From Marivita sp. GX14005 (GTDB taxonomy: Bacteria > Pseudomonadota > Alphaproteobacteria > Rhodobacterales > Rhodobacteraceae), in NCBI RefSeq assembly GCF_023370775.1, contig NZ_JAMCCQ010000005.1, positions 124,001 through 188,000 of the forward strand: a stretch of DNA of 64,000 bases. Direction: 5' to 3'. Below the pieces are notes generated by a model. The model had not been told where the DNA came from. It worked only from the letters and a program-made list of their open reading frames with translations, and searched no databases. Made by a program: the position numbers and the translations under genes. The number at the start of each line of letters is the position of its first letter. Position 1 is the stretch's first letter. Below are positions 54,239-63,665 of the stretch, piece after piece.

Positions 54239-54913
54239 GGTCCAATATTCATGAAGTTCATCTGCGAGGTTCTACATCCCATTGTCCGGAAAGACGACGC
54301 GGAGCAGGGCGCGCTCGCCCGGGCGTTCAATGGTCATCTGCGCGCCGACGGATGGGAACTCGTCGAGGACGCCATCATCGATGGCCGTCCGGCCTATGTG
54401 CCGCAACGCAAGGTTCACGCCCTGGGTGGATCGGTCCAGCGCATCAAGTCGGTGGCGGCCACCCTGAATTCGAACACGCTTTATGAGGACCTGCGGCGCC
54501 TCGAACGCATCGGCGACAGCGAGCCTGGTGAGGCGATCGCTTTGGCAAAGGAGATCGTGGAAAGCTGCTGCAAGCTCATCCTCGATGATCGGAAGGTTGT
54601 ATATCCGGAAAAGGCAGAGATTCCTGAGCTTCTAAAGCTTCTCCGCAAGGAGATCAAGATCATGCCAGATGGGATCGATGAGAACGCGAAAGGCTCGAAC
54701 GAAATCAGAGGCATCCTGACTAGCCTCGGGAACATCGCGCACTCGCTAGCTCCGCTCCGCAACGCCTATGGAAAAGGTCATGGCCGCGGGCGCGACTTCA
54801 AAGGATTACAGCCGCGCCATGCGCGTCTCGCGATTGGAGCGGCTAGCACATTCGTCGATTTCGTCTTGGATCGTCACCTTTCACAAATTTCCACAACAAC
54901 AACATATGAATAA
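54239..54913 (+). pseudogene. Abortive-infection (Abi-C) gene, 3' part
   Basis: The remaining 224 codons of the interrupted gene. It reads GPIFMKFICEVLHPIVRKDD at the start, then DGWELVEDAIIDGRPAYVPQ, and ends with an Abi-C domain: NEIRGILTSLGNIAHSLAPL, RNAYGKGHGRGRDF and RHARLAIGAASTFVDFVLDR. The same family segment links FLCEMVHPVVR to the N-terminal part, so the gap is due to the IS. A free ATG at 54251 could still yield a truncated protein of 220 residues. Abi-C proteins cause abortive infection against phages. Confidence 0.8.
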
Positions 54914-54934
54914 GTAACGAATCTCATGGCGTTA

Positions 54935-54989
54935 TCGACAGAAAAAAACCAAGATTGAAACCCGTTTTTCGGGAACCCAAGTCTGTCGA
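54935..54989. other. Nested inverted repeat between the Abi fragment and hsdR
   Basis: TCGACAGA (54935-54942) and TCTGTCGA (54982-54989) pair perfectly and enclose a smaller CCCG/CGGG hairpin (54961-54973) with a T5 loop. It lies in the 129-nt gap between convergent genes and may end transcription from both sides, or mark a joint between two defence modules. Confidence 0.5.
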
Positions 54990-55042
54990 AACACAAATTT
55001 CGATGTATTGCGCGGATGCCGTAGCCGGACGATTCTGGGCTC

Positions 55043-58000
55043 CTAACTCACCTCCCGCGCCATTGCCTCTGCCTGCTGGACCACGTGCTTGATCGCCTCG
55101 GCCTGCAGGTCCGGGGGAAACCCGTGCTTTTTGAGGATCCGCTTTACTGCGACGCGAATCTTCGTGCGGACGTTGTCCTTGCGCCACCAGTCGACAGACG
55201 CGCTGGCACGGACGGTGTTGACCAACTCGGCGGCGATGACGCGCAGTTCTTCGTTGCCCATCAGCTCCATCGCGCTTTCGGAGCGCGCCAGCGCATCGTA
55301 GAAAGCGGCTTCTTCCTGGGACAGGCCGTCTTCCGGTTCTTCGCGCAATTCGTGCGCCAGCTTCAACAGTTCCTGGATCACCTGGAGCGCGTCGATGCTG
55401 CGGTTGTGATAGCGGGCGATAGCTTCGGTCAGCCGCTTGGAAAAGGCGTCCTTCTTGGCAAGGTTAGTCCGGGTGCGCGAGGAAATCTCGCCATTCAGAA
55501 GACGGCGCAACGCTTCCACGGCGAGGTTCTTCTGCTCCATGCTCTGGATACCGAGCAGGAACGCCTCGTCCAGCACACCGATATCAGGGCGGTCCACGCC
55601 GCATTCTTTGAGGATGTCGATCACCTCGGTCGAACCGACCGCCTGGTTGATCAGTTGCGAGATCGCGAACTCGGTATTTTCGGCGCTGCGACCGGAGGCC
55701 GACGCCGCATCCAGCTTTCGGATGGCGGCCTGCACCGCGGCGAAAAAGCTGACCTCATCCTTGGTGTTTTCAGCCTCCGCGCTCCCGGAAGCGATGCGGA
55801 ACGCGGTGATCAGCCGCGTGGCCGCCTTCATGAAGCGCTTTTTGCTGAGCGTGCGGTCGCCACCCTCTACGGGTTTTCCATCCTTGTCGAATACCGGCAA
55901 GGTCAGGGCGTGCTCGATCGCCACGGGCAGAATGTGGATCCGGTCCTGGGGCGTGCCATCGAGCGCGGACATGTAGTCAACGCCGTGGAACATGTCGCGC
56001 ATGACGCCAAGTGCCGTCATCAGGGCGTCGATCGCCTCGCGCTGATCAACACCCGTGCGCTGCTGATCCGAGGCCGAATAATGCGCCAGCGCTTTCTTCA
56101 GGTCAGCGGCAAGGCCGATGTAATCGACCACAAGACCCGAGGGCTTGTCGCGGAACACGCGGTTGACGCGGGCGATGGCCTGCATCAGCCCGTGGCCCTT
56201 CATCGGCTTGTCGACATAAAGCGTGTGCATACAGGGCGCATCGAACCCGGTCAGCCACATATCCCGGACGATCACCAGCTTCAGCGGATCGGCCGGGTCG
56301 CGGTAGCGATTGCGCAGGGCCTCTTGCCGCGATTTCGAGCGAATATGCGGTTGGAACGCCGCCGGGTCCTGGGCCGATCCGGTCATGATGACCTTTACCG
56401 CGCCCTCGGTATCGTCCTGCGCATGCCAGTCGGGGCGGGCGGCGACGATGCGGGCGTAGACCTCGGTGCAGATCCGGCGGGACATGCAGACGATCATGGC
56501 CTTGCCGCCATCCATCGCCTCAAGCCGCGCGTCGAAATGGTTCAGGATATCGGCAACGACCGTGTTCAGCCGGTTGTCGGCGCCGACCAGCGCCTCAACC
56601 CGGCTCCAGCGACTTTTTAGGGCGGCAACAGACCGGTCGTCCATTTCGGAGCCACTGTCTTCGGCCTCATCCACGATACCGTCGAACTCGGCGTCGATCT
56701 GGTCCATGATCTCCTGATCTGTGGTGATCCGCGCGACCCGGCCCTCGTAATAGATGGGCACGGTCGCGCCGTCCTCGACCGCGCGGGTCACGTCGTAGAT
56801 GTCGATGTAATCGCCGAACACGCCTTGCGTGTCGGCGCCGACCAGGGACACCGGCGTGCCGGTAAACCCGATATGCACGGCATTCGGCAAGGCCACGCGC
56901 AGGTGGTGGGCAAAACCATAGCGGGTCTCGCCGGTTTCTGCGTCGATCTTGGCCTCGAACCCATATTGCGAGCGGTGGGCCTCGTCGGCGAAGACGATCA
57001 CGTTGTCGCGGTCGGTGAGCAGACCAAAGTCGTCCTCACCCTTGCCGGGACGGAATTTCTGGATCGTGGCGAAGATCACGCCGCCGACCTTGCGATCCAG
57101 CAGGCGTTTGAGATCCTCGATGCCCTCCGCCTGTTCCGGCTTTTCGCCGAACAGCGCGGCACAGCGCGAGAAAGTCGCAAACAGCTGGTTGTCCAGATCG
57201 TTCCTGTCGGTGATGATCACCAGCGTCGGGTTCTGCAGGCCCGGGTCGCGCATCAGCCGACCGCCGAGAAACGCCATCAGCAGCGATTTGCCCGATCCTT
57301 GCGTGTGCCACATCACTCCGCCGCGCCCATCGCGGCCGCGGGCGGCGAACACGGCGGCAACACCTTTGCGCACCGCGTGGAACTGGTGATAGCCGGCGAT
57401 CTTCTTGATCGGGCCGCGCCCCTCGTCCTCGAAAACGGTGAACCAGCGGATCATCTGCAACAGGTTTGCCGGATCCAGCAAGCCCCGCGTCAGCACCTGC
57501 AACGCCAGCGCCGAGGTGTCCTCGATCACCGTTTCGCCATCCACCGTGCGCCAGCGCATGAAGCGGTCGAAATCGGCCGAGAGCGAGCCATAGCGCGCCG
57601 TCACCCCTTCGGAGATGACCGAGAAGGCATTGGTGCGGAACAGGTCGGGAATCTGCGCCTTGTAGGTGTCGATCTGGTTGAACGCGCCTTTCAGGGTGCC
57701 GGATTCCGTCCCCTTCAGCTCGATCACCACCACCGGCAGGCCGTTCAGGAACAGCACGATATCGGGGCGGCGCAGGGATTTGCCCGCCACCTCGAACTGG
57801 CTGACGGCCAGCCAGTCGTTCTGCGCGTTGTCCCAGTCGATCAGGCGGGCCAGATCGCTGCGCTCCTCGCCATTCTCAACCCATGTGACCTTGACGCCGC
57901 CCACCAGCGCCTCGTGAATGCGGCGGTTTTCCGAGATCAGATCGCCGGCAAAGATGGTATCGCGCAGGGCGTTGACGGCGGTTTGAACGGCGCTGTCGGG

Positions 58001-58186
58001 CAGATGCGGGTTGAGGCGACGAATGGCATCCGTCAGACGCGGCAAGAGCAGCGTGTCACGATAGCTTTGCCGCAGGGACGGGATGGCGTCGGGATCGGTG
58101 GCCGCACCGGGAAGGTGGGTAAAGCCAAGGGCGGTCAGTTCGCCCAGGGTCCAGAGTTCCAGATCCGCTTCGGATGCATAGGCCAT
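55043..58186 (-). CDS. hsdR: Type I restriction enzyme R subunit
   Basis: A 1047-residue restriction and translocation subunit. An N-terminal PD-(D/E)xK nuclease is seen: Asp142 in [11 protein letters not shown] and IELKG (Glu156-x-Lys158). The SF2 helicase follows: Walker [14 protein letters not shown] (about 291-303), DEAH (401-404), [10 protein letters not shown] and later motifs ([25 protein letters not shown]). It cuts DNA after ATP-driven translocation. The C-terminal helical domain binds the MS complex. It overlaps hsdS by ATGA (58184-58189), so M, S and R form one minus-strand operon. No frameshift is visible. Confidence 0.95.
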   Translation of the reverse strand: MAYASEADLELWTLGELTALGFTHLPGAATDPDAIPSLRQSYRDTLLLPRLTDAIRRLNPHLPDSAVQTAVNALRDTIFAGDLISENRRIHEALVGGVKVTWVENGEERSDLARLIDWDNAQNDWLAVSQFEVAGKSLRRPDIVLFLNGLPVVVIELKGTESGTLKGAFNQIDTYKAQIPDLFRTNAFSVISEGVTARYGSLSADFDRFMRWRTVDGETVIEDTSALALQVLTRGLLDPANLLQMIRWFTVFEDEGRGPIKKIAGYHQFHAVRKGVAAVFAARGRDGRGGVMWHTQGSGKSLLMAFLGGRLMRDPGLQNPTLVIITDRNDLDNQLFATFSRCAALFGEKPEQAEGIEDLKRLLDRKVGGVIFATIQKFRPGKGEDDFGLLTDRDNVIVFADEAHRSQYGFEAKIDAETGETRYGFAHHLRVALPNAVHIGFTGTPVSLVGADTQGVFGDYIDIYDVTRAVEDGATVPIYYEGRVARITTDQEIMDQIDAEFDGIVDEAEDSGSEMDDRSVAALKSRWSRVEALVGADNRLNTVVADILNHFDARLEAMDGGKAMIVCMSRRICTEVYARIVAARPDWHAQDDTEGAVKVIMTGSAQDPAAFQPHIRSKSRQEALRNRYRDPADPLKLVIVRDMWLTGFDAPCMHTLYVDKPMKGHGLMQAIARVNRVFRDKPSGLVVDYIGLAADLKKALAHYSASDQQRTGVDQREAIDALMTALGVMRDMFHGVDYMSALDGTPQDRIHILPVAIEHALTLPVFDKDGKPVEGGDRTLSKKRFMKAATRLITAFRIASGSAEAENTKDEVSFFAAVQAAIRKLDAASASGRSAENTEFAISQLINQAVGSTEVIDILKECGVDRPDIGVLDEAFLLGIQSMEQKNLAVEALRRLLNGEISSRTRTNLAKKDAFSKRLTEAIARYHNRSIDALQVIQELLKLAHELREEPEDGLSQEEAAFYDALARSESAMELMGNEELRVIAAELVNTVRASASVDWWRKDNVRTKIRVAVKRILKKHGFPPDLQAEAIKHVVQQAEAMAREVS

Positions 58187-59493
58187 CAGGCGACCTCTTC
58201 GACAAGGTCACGGGCCGCGCCCACGCGCAATTCGCCCGACATCAGGCGGGGCAGAAGCGTGTCGCGCAGGGCGGCGAGGGTTTGGTTTTCGTGAATTGTT
58301 GCGACGATGTGTTCTCGCCATGGCTTCGTGATATCTTCATATACCGAAACAAGGGCCACAGGCGGCAGCGCAATTTCAAAAGAACTCATGTCGGTCCAGT
58401 TTGTTCGGGGCATTCGCGTTCCGGATGACCCAGCATTGGTATGTTCCACGAAAGCGTCAGACGAGATTACTGCCAGAACAAGCCCAGCCCATTCACCAGA
58501 TGTGGGACGAACCACGATTATGTCCGTTGAGCAGATTCCATCGACTGGAGAAATGCCGACCTTGTGGAAATACGGTCGCAGTTTACCGAAGAGAAAGTCG
58601 CCACACGACATTCCTGATTTCTGGCTTCCGACATCACCCGCATATCCCCATTCAGGCAAGGCGACCGAACGCTTTGGCATGTGTTCCAACCCGATATAGG
58701 GTGTTTCGGGGTCTATATGCGACGGCTTGACTCCAGTTCTCGGGTTTTCTGCAACATCTGCAAGTGTCCCGGTCGTCCATCCCTCCGGCAGCCCGTTATC
58801 ATCGAAGCCATCGGGAAAGAGGGCGGCGGTGGCGGGGCCCATGTGGGCGGGGGCGCGGCCTTCGAGCTTGGCCCAGACCGGATCGAAATCCACGAACCAC
58901 GAGTGATACAGCGCCCGCGCCATCGCCTCCAGCGTGGCACTCGTCTTGCGGTTCACCTCGATCTTGTCATCGATGACATCAAGCACCTCCGTGATTGCGT
59001 TCTGCTCCTCCAGAGAAGGCAGCTCAATCTGGATCTCTTTAAGGTTCGATGTGGGTCGCGAAATAGAAGGGACCCCCACCTGAGATGCATGCACCATCAA
59101 ACGATGCTTTCCTACAGGGGCATGGAACCAACGCGTAATAAAAGCGGGATTTGCTTTCTCTCGATCAATCCGAAGATAAAATTGCCGTTGAGAAATCACA
59201 TATCGTTTGTATGACGCATCATCGGGAATCAATGCAACTTGACCGATTGTTCCCGCATGAGTGAAAATGATATCTCCAGGAAAGACGTTGGAATTTCGCA
59301 ACTTCTGCGCATGCGCTTCAGTGATGAAATTAAATCCTGACGACTCGTCGAGGCGTGTGCCGTGAAGATGCTGCCCGCTGATGATGGGAATACCGTTTTC
59401 GACAAATGTGGATACCTTGATGTTCGATCCAAACGGACCCATAGCGATTTTATCTGCTATGTCCGCAATAGCTACAACGTGCCTGCCCATCAT
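58186..59493 (-). CDS. hsdS: Type I restriction enzyme S (specificity) subunit
   Basis: A 435-residue DNA-recognition subunit with two target-recognition domains. TRD1 is about residues 5-180 ([39 protein letters not shown]). A conserved helical repeat follows ([20 protein letters not shown]). TRD2 spans about 230-380 ([20 protein letters not shown]). A second conserved helix ([17 protein letters not shown]) closes it. The TRDs dictate the bipartite target site, unknown here. The ATG ATG start overlaps the hsdM stop. TRD sequence is more AT-rich than hsdM, as is typical for these swapped modules. Confidence 0.93.
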   Translation of the reverse strand: MMGRHVVAIADIADKIAMGPFGSNIKVSTFVENGIPIISGQHLHGTRLDESSGFNFITEAHAQKLRNSNVFPGDIIFTHAGTIGQVALIPDDASYKRYVISQRQFYLRIDREKANPAFITRWFHAPVGKHRLMVHASQVGVPSISRPTSNLKEIQIELPSLEEQNAITEVLDVIDDKIEVNRKTSATLEAMARALYHSWFVDFDPVWAKLEGRAPAHMGPATAALFPDGFDDNGLPEGWTTGTLADVAENPRTGVKPSHIDPETPYIGLEHMPKRSVALPEWGYAGDVGSQKSGMSCGDFLFGKLRPYFHKVGISPVDGICSTDIIVVRPTSGEWAGLVLAVISSDAFVEHTNAGSSGTRMPRTNWTDMSSFEIALPPVALVSVYEDITKPWREHIVATIHENQTLAALRDTLLPRLMSGELRVGAARDLVEEVA

Positions 59494-61019
59494 TCCAAAG
59501 CCCCCAGTCGCGCCTCGATCTCGGCCTCCAGCCGCCGCCCTTCCGCGAAATGCCCGCGCAGCTCGCCCATCAGTCGGGTGAACTTTTCCTCGAAGACCTC
59601 CCCGTCCGCCTCGACCGCGCCCGCGCCGACATAGCGGCCGGGGGTCAGGACGAAATTGTGCCGCGCGATCTCCTCGACCGAGGCCGAGGCGCAAAAGCCG
59701 GGCTCGTCGGCATAGGCATCCTCGCCCAGCTCGCCGCGCCAGGCGTGGTAGGTGCCGGCGATCTTGCCGATCTCGTCCCCCGACAGTTCCTTTTGCTTGC
59801 GCGATCCGGGCACCAGCGCGCCCATCTTGCGCGCATCGATGAACAGCACCTCGCCGCGCCGGTCGCGCAAGGCACGGCCCGCGGCGTGGCCGTTGGATTT
59901 GTCCTTGGCCAGGATCCACAGGCAGGCCGGAATCTGCGTGCCGAAGAACAGCTGCGTCGGCAACGCGACCATGGCATCGACCGCGCCATTCTCGACCATT
60001 GCGCGGCGGATATCGCCTTCGCCCGATTGCATCGACGACATGGAGCCGTTGGCCAGCACAACGCCCGCGATCCCGTTCGCCGACAGGTGGTGGTGGATAT
60101 GCGACAGCCAGGCAAAGTTGGCATTGCCGACGGGCGGCGTGCCGAAACGCCAGCGGCTATCCTCGCGCAGGCGCTCCCCCTCCCAGTCCGAGACGTTGAA
60201 GGGCGGATTGGCAAGGATGAATTCGAACCGCTCATCCGGGAAGGCATCGCGCACCAGCGTGCCCTCGTGGTTCCACGCGATGTTGCCGAAGATGCGGCGC
60301 ATGGCAAGGTTGATCCGGGCGAGCTTGTAGGTGGTCGGGTTGCTTTCCTGACCGTAGACCGTGATGTCATCGACGCGGCCCTGATGCGCATGGATGAACT
60401 TTTCCGACTGCACAAAGAATCCGCCGGTGCCGCAGCAGGGGTCATAGACCCGGCCCGAAATCGGCTCCAGCATCTCGACGAGCACCGAGACGATGGATTT
60501 CGGGGTGTAGAACTCGCCGCCGCGCTTGCCCTCGCTGCTGGCGAATTCGCCGATGAAATATTCATAGACCCGCCCGATCAGGTCGAAATCATGGGTGCTG
60601 CCATCGAGGACCAAATCGTTCGTGAACAGCTCGATCAGGCCCGCCACGATATCGCGACTGAGTTCGGCGCGCCCATATACCTTCGGCAAGGCGTCCTTGA
60701 GCGTGTCGTTGACCCGCTCGATCTCGCGCATGGCGTTGTCGACCTGAACGCCGATATCGGCGGATTTCGCGTTTTCTGCCAGGTGATCCCAGCGGGCGGT
60801 ATCCGGCACCCAGAACACGTTCTCGGCGGCGTATTCCTCGGGATCATCCGCATCGGCCAGATCGTCGGCCATCAGCTCCGCGCGCTTGGCCTCATAGGCG
60901 GCCGAGACATAGCGCAGGAAGAGCAGGCCGAGGGCGACGTATTTGTATTCGCCCGGATCCATCTTGCCGCGCATCTTGTCAGCAGCCGCAAAGAGGGTCT
61001 TTTCGATTTCTTTCGTCAT
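59490..61019 (-). CDS. hsdM: Type I restriction enzyme M (methylase) subunit
   Basis: A 509-residue N6-adenine methyltransferase subunit. The N-terminal helical domain (EKTLFAAADKMRGKMDPGEY, KYVALGLLFLRYVSAAYEAK) is the HsdM_N pattern. The SAM motif is RVYDPCCGTGGFFVQSEKFI and the catalytic motif IV is FILANPPFNVSDW. It methylates the host site with HsdS. The start is ATG at 61017-61019 (MTKEIEKTLF), dropping a 16-residue extension that overlaps the promoter region. AAACCGGC-type repeats lie upstream but no clear promoter was found. Confidence 0.95.
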   Translation of the reverse strand: MTKEIEKTLFAAADKMRGKMDPGEYKYVALGLLFLRYVSAAYEAKRAELMADDLADADDPEEYAAENVFWVPDTARWDHLAENAKSADIGVQVDNAMREIERVNDTLKDALPKVYGRAELSRDIVAGLIELFTNDLVLDGSTHDFDLIGRVYEYFIGEFASSEGKRGGEFYTPKSIVSVLVEMLEPISGRVYDPCCGTGGFFVQSEKFIHAHQGRVDDITVYGQESNPTTYKLARINLAMRRIFGNIAWNHEGTLVRDAFPDERFEFILANPPFNVSDWEGERLREDSRWRFGTPPVGNANFAWLSHIHHHLSANGIAGVVLANGSMSSMQSGEGDIRRAMVENGAVDAMVALPTQLFFGTQIPACLWILAKDKSNGHAAGRALRDRRGEVLFIDARKMGALVPGSRKQKELSGDEIGKIAGTYHAWRGELGEDAYADEPGFCASASVEEIARHNFVLTPGRYVGAGAVEADGEVFEEKFTRLMGELRGHFAEGRRLEAEIEARLGALE

Positions 61020-61203
61020 ACCGGCCTCGCGGTTAATTACGTGATAAAGCCGGTAAAACGCGGTCACTTATCTTATGGTTGTATCTTAGGGAGGCGTAAG
61101 AGGTCTGGCAACGCAGGAGGCGCGGCTTTCTGTGGATTATCAGGGGTGTTGAAGGACGTTCCCGGAGGTCTGCACCGGCCCTCGATAAAGGACCGGCGCA
61201 AAT

Positions 61204-62259
61204 TCACTGGTAGAGCGGTGCTGCGGGCACGTTCAGCGTATCCGCCAACATGCCGATCTGGCGCAGGCTGATCCCTTCCGACCGGTGCGACATCTTCTCG
61301 ATGAACACGCGACAGCGGTCCCGGCCCGCCTCATCCTCGCAATCCGCCGTCAGCCGATCGAAATGCCGGATGGCATCGACCGCCGACAGCTTCGGCAGGA
61401 TGAACAAGCGCGACCGGTCGCGCAGCGGCGCCGGAATGCGGTCCACGTCGTTGGCGGTCATGATCCAAACAACCCTGCTCATGTCGAAGGCGATCCGGTG
61501 GAATGGGCATTCGAAATGCCGCGCCGTGCCGGTCTCCAGCATCTGCAACAGGGAGGTCACGATACTGGTCGAGCTGCCCCGCGTGCTTCGTGCGATGCCG
61601 GCCTTGTCGATCTCGTCCACGATCATCAGCGGATTGGCCACCTTCCGCGCAAGGATGGTCTCGACCGGAACGCCGGGTTGTTCGGTTCCCCAGCCCTTCT
61701 CGGTCCCGGAGATCCGGAATCCGGCCGACCCGCCGCCAACATCGATCATCCGGACAGGGGTGCCCGCGAGGTCTGCCAGCTTCCGCGCGTAGTGCGATTT
61801 GCCGATGCCGGGCGGACCGGCGAGGATGACGGGGGGCAATGCGAAGCCGCGCCCGCCCCCTGCGACATGCCGGAGCATCTGCTGCATGATCCACGTCGAG
61901 ACGTCCCGCATCCAGCCACTTTCGGCATGCAGGGCTGCCGCAAGCACGTGGACGTCATTGGCGGTCGCCGGACCTGACAACCTGGCACCTTCACGTGCCA
62001 GAGCGGTGAGCGCCGGCCGCAGCTCGGTCTTGACCGATGACAGGCCTGCTTCGCGGAGGCGACGCTTGTGGGCATCCGCGGCGAGGTTCTTGGCTTTACG
62101 TTGCATGGAGATGTCAAGCATCGACTTACGATTGTATCCGTAGATGTTGCGCCGCATCGTGGTCCAGAACGCCAGGAACTGCGCTTCCATGTCGTCAAGG
62201 CGTGGCACGTCCAGCATGCACGGCAGCACGGGCATGCGATCATTGAAGGAGCTAGTCAT
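61204..62259 (-). CDS. Stand-alone AAA+ ATPase, Lon-like
   Basis: A 351-residue protein with one AAA+ module and no protease domain. After an N-terminal helical region (MRRNIYGYNRKSMLDISMQR, DAHKRRLREAG), Walker A is VILAGPPGIGKSHYAR (about 144-159), the Lon-like segment GGSAGFRISGTEKGWG follows, Walker B is LMIVDEIDKAGIA, and then TSLLQMLETGTARHFECPFH, WIMTANDVDRIPAPLRDR (sensor-1 Asn and arginine finger). This resembles the ATPase of Lon without its peptidase. It lies upstream of hsdM on the same strand, 184 nt apart, in a defence context. The role is unknown, perhaps in the restriction module or the mobile element. Confidence 0.75.
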   Translation of the reverse strand: MTSSFNDRMPVLPCMLDVPRLDDMEAQFLAFWTTMRRNIYGYNRKSMLDISMQRKAKNLAADAHKRRLREAGLSSVKTELRPALTALAREGARLSGPATANDVHVLAAALHAESGWMRDVSTWIMQQMLRHVAGGGRGFALPPVILAGPPGIGKSHYARKLADLAGTPVRMIDVGGGSAGFRISGTEKGWGTEQPGVPVETILARKVANPLMIVDEIDKAGIARSTRGSSTSIVTSLLQMLETGTARHFECPFHRIAFDMSRVVWIMTANDVDRIPAPLRDRSRLFILPKLSAVDAIRHFDRLTADCEDEAGRDRCRVFIEKMSHRSEGISLRQIGMLADTLNVPAAPLYQ

Positions 62260-62884
62260 CGCGATGCCGCCCCCGATCCGGTGGTGTCCGAACACCTGCT
62301 TCGGAGTGGATGGCGACGGAATGGTTTGCGGGTCTGATACGGGTCATGATGGTCTCCTGTAATTGAAATACCGGGGAAGACCGCGGGCAGAGACCCGGCC
62401 AGAATGGCGTCAGTGCTGCTCGAGAAAAAAGACAGAAGTGACCGGCCCCCGGGAGGGGTTCAAATCGCGCGAGTAGCGCGTTGAATATGCCGGATACTGT
62501 GTGTCATGGCAGGAGGGCCTTTAGCTCAACGTCGCTGAGATGTCAAAGCGAAACTGAAGAGTCTGATCATCAAGGCATTGATAATAATAACGAAAGGCGG
62601 ACCGGTTTTCCTTTCGGCAGGAGCGGGCCGCCATCGCAGCGGGTCGCATCGGACGCATGTTCGGTGCGATGCCCGCCGAAGGTTCCGCCGAAGATTCGGT
62701 GAGCGTGCCTGCACGTGAGGCCGTGACGCGAAGCCCATGCCGATCAGTGATTCGTTTTCACCTTCTTTCATCTAGAAAAAACCGGTGTTGGTTCCGCCAT
62801 GAAAGGGGATGTGAAGTGGCTTTCAGGTGATTTACGCTGGATGCTCGCGACGAAAATCCTCAATGGTGAAAGCGAAAAAAATGG

Positions 62885-62927
62885 GAATCGAAAAATTTTG
62901 TCGATTCTTTTGAATCGGATTCGACTC
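62885..62927. repeat. Cluster of five GANTC sites with palindromes
   Basis: GAATC (62885), GATTC (62903), GAATC (62912), GATTC (62918) and GACTC (62923) fall within 43 bp. GAATCGA and TCGATTC also form inverted repeats around an AT-rich core. GANTC is the CcrM methylation site of alphaproteobacteria and is normally sparse. It could be a cell-cycle-controlled promoter, a protein-binding array or a transposon/origin control site. Confidence 0.6.
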
Positions 62928-63209
62928 GAAATCGTGGATCTACTATGCTGCGAGTGTCATCGGAGACGGCACATTTCCAGGAAACCGGGACGTGATTAGA
63001 GCCCGGCGGGTATAGGACATCATCCGAGTTAAAATATGGGAGAGTCGAGACATTTCGGCAGAGGCTCCCACCCCTTGAGCCAGGCCCGTGCAGCCAAAAC
63101 GGCAAAAGGTCCATCGATACACTTCCAGTCGTCGGGCTTTTGCACGTGCTCTATCTGCTTTTCCATACGTGTTCCGTCACGGGTGATTTGCCCGGAGTGA
63201 ACCCTTCGG

Positions 63210-63251
63210 CCGGAGACCTCCGGTCAGAACCGCATGCAGCATTGCATGCGG
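63210..63251. other. Two adjacent hairpins
   Basis: CCGGAG/CTCCGG around AC (63210-63223) and CCGCATGCA/TGCATGCGG around GCAT (63230-63251), the latter a perfect 9-bp stem. No T-run follows. They may be part of the transposon end or of a leader RNA. Confidence 0.5.
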
Positions 63252-63665
63252 ACATTCGGCATGGCGCATCGGCGCGTCCTCACCGTGGAACAAGGCATCG
63301 CTGGTTCGTGCCCGAAGTGCTGAATTCCGGAAAAATGGCAGCCTACGAAAAAATCAAAAAACACCAAAAATATCAATGTGTTGACTCGAATCACGGTGTC
63401 TGCACATTCGTAGCAAGCCTATCAAATGCGGTTTGTTCCGGCGCGTTCTTTCTCGCGCCAGCAAGAACCATGAACAAGATGAGGGGAGGGCCAGAATGAC
63501 GTAGCAAACACACAAAAGCCCAGACCTTGCCGGGTCCGGGCTCTGTATCTCAACATTGGCTGAGAGATCTTCTTTTGCTGGGTCCTGATACCCGAAGTCT
63601 CCAGTCCAGTCAAACGAAAACCACCGGGGCCTTGGCCGCCGGTCCGAAAACCATGGACTGAACAA

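Larger units (their letters stand above)
62260..63665. other. Gene-free, palindrome-rich stretch before TnsA-like gene
   Basis: About 1.4 kb without a convincing gene; ORFs up to 119 codons exist but have no family features and poor starts. Base composition is visibly more AT-rich than the backbone in parts (AAAA runs near 62870-62915 and 63340-63375). Structures include a five-GANTC cluster (62885-62927), hairpins at 63210-63223 and 63230-63251, GCGCG-AGTA-GCGCG near 62467-62480, and AGCCCAGACC-type stems near 63517-63542. The right transposon end, if the following gene is TnsA, should lie here. Confidence 0.5.

Noticed and set aside
54251-54913. Independent 220-residue gene starting at ATG 54251
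   Set aside because: It could be translated, but the family N-terminus continues in frame into the fragment before the IS, so the intact gene was longer; annotated as an interrupted gene.
61020-61067. Extended hsdM N-terminus
   Set aside because: The extra 16 residues lie in the likely promoter region; the start MTKEIEKTLF is the family one.
62799-62999. Short plus-strand ORF of 66 codons, and others of 60-119 codons in 62260-63665
   Set aside because: Poor ribosome sites, odd composition, no family features and conflicting strands; kept as non-coding.
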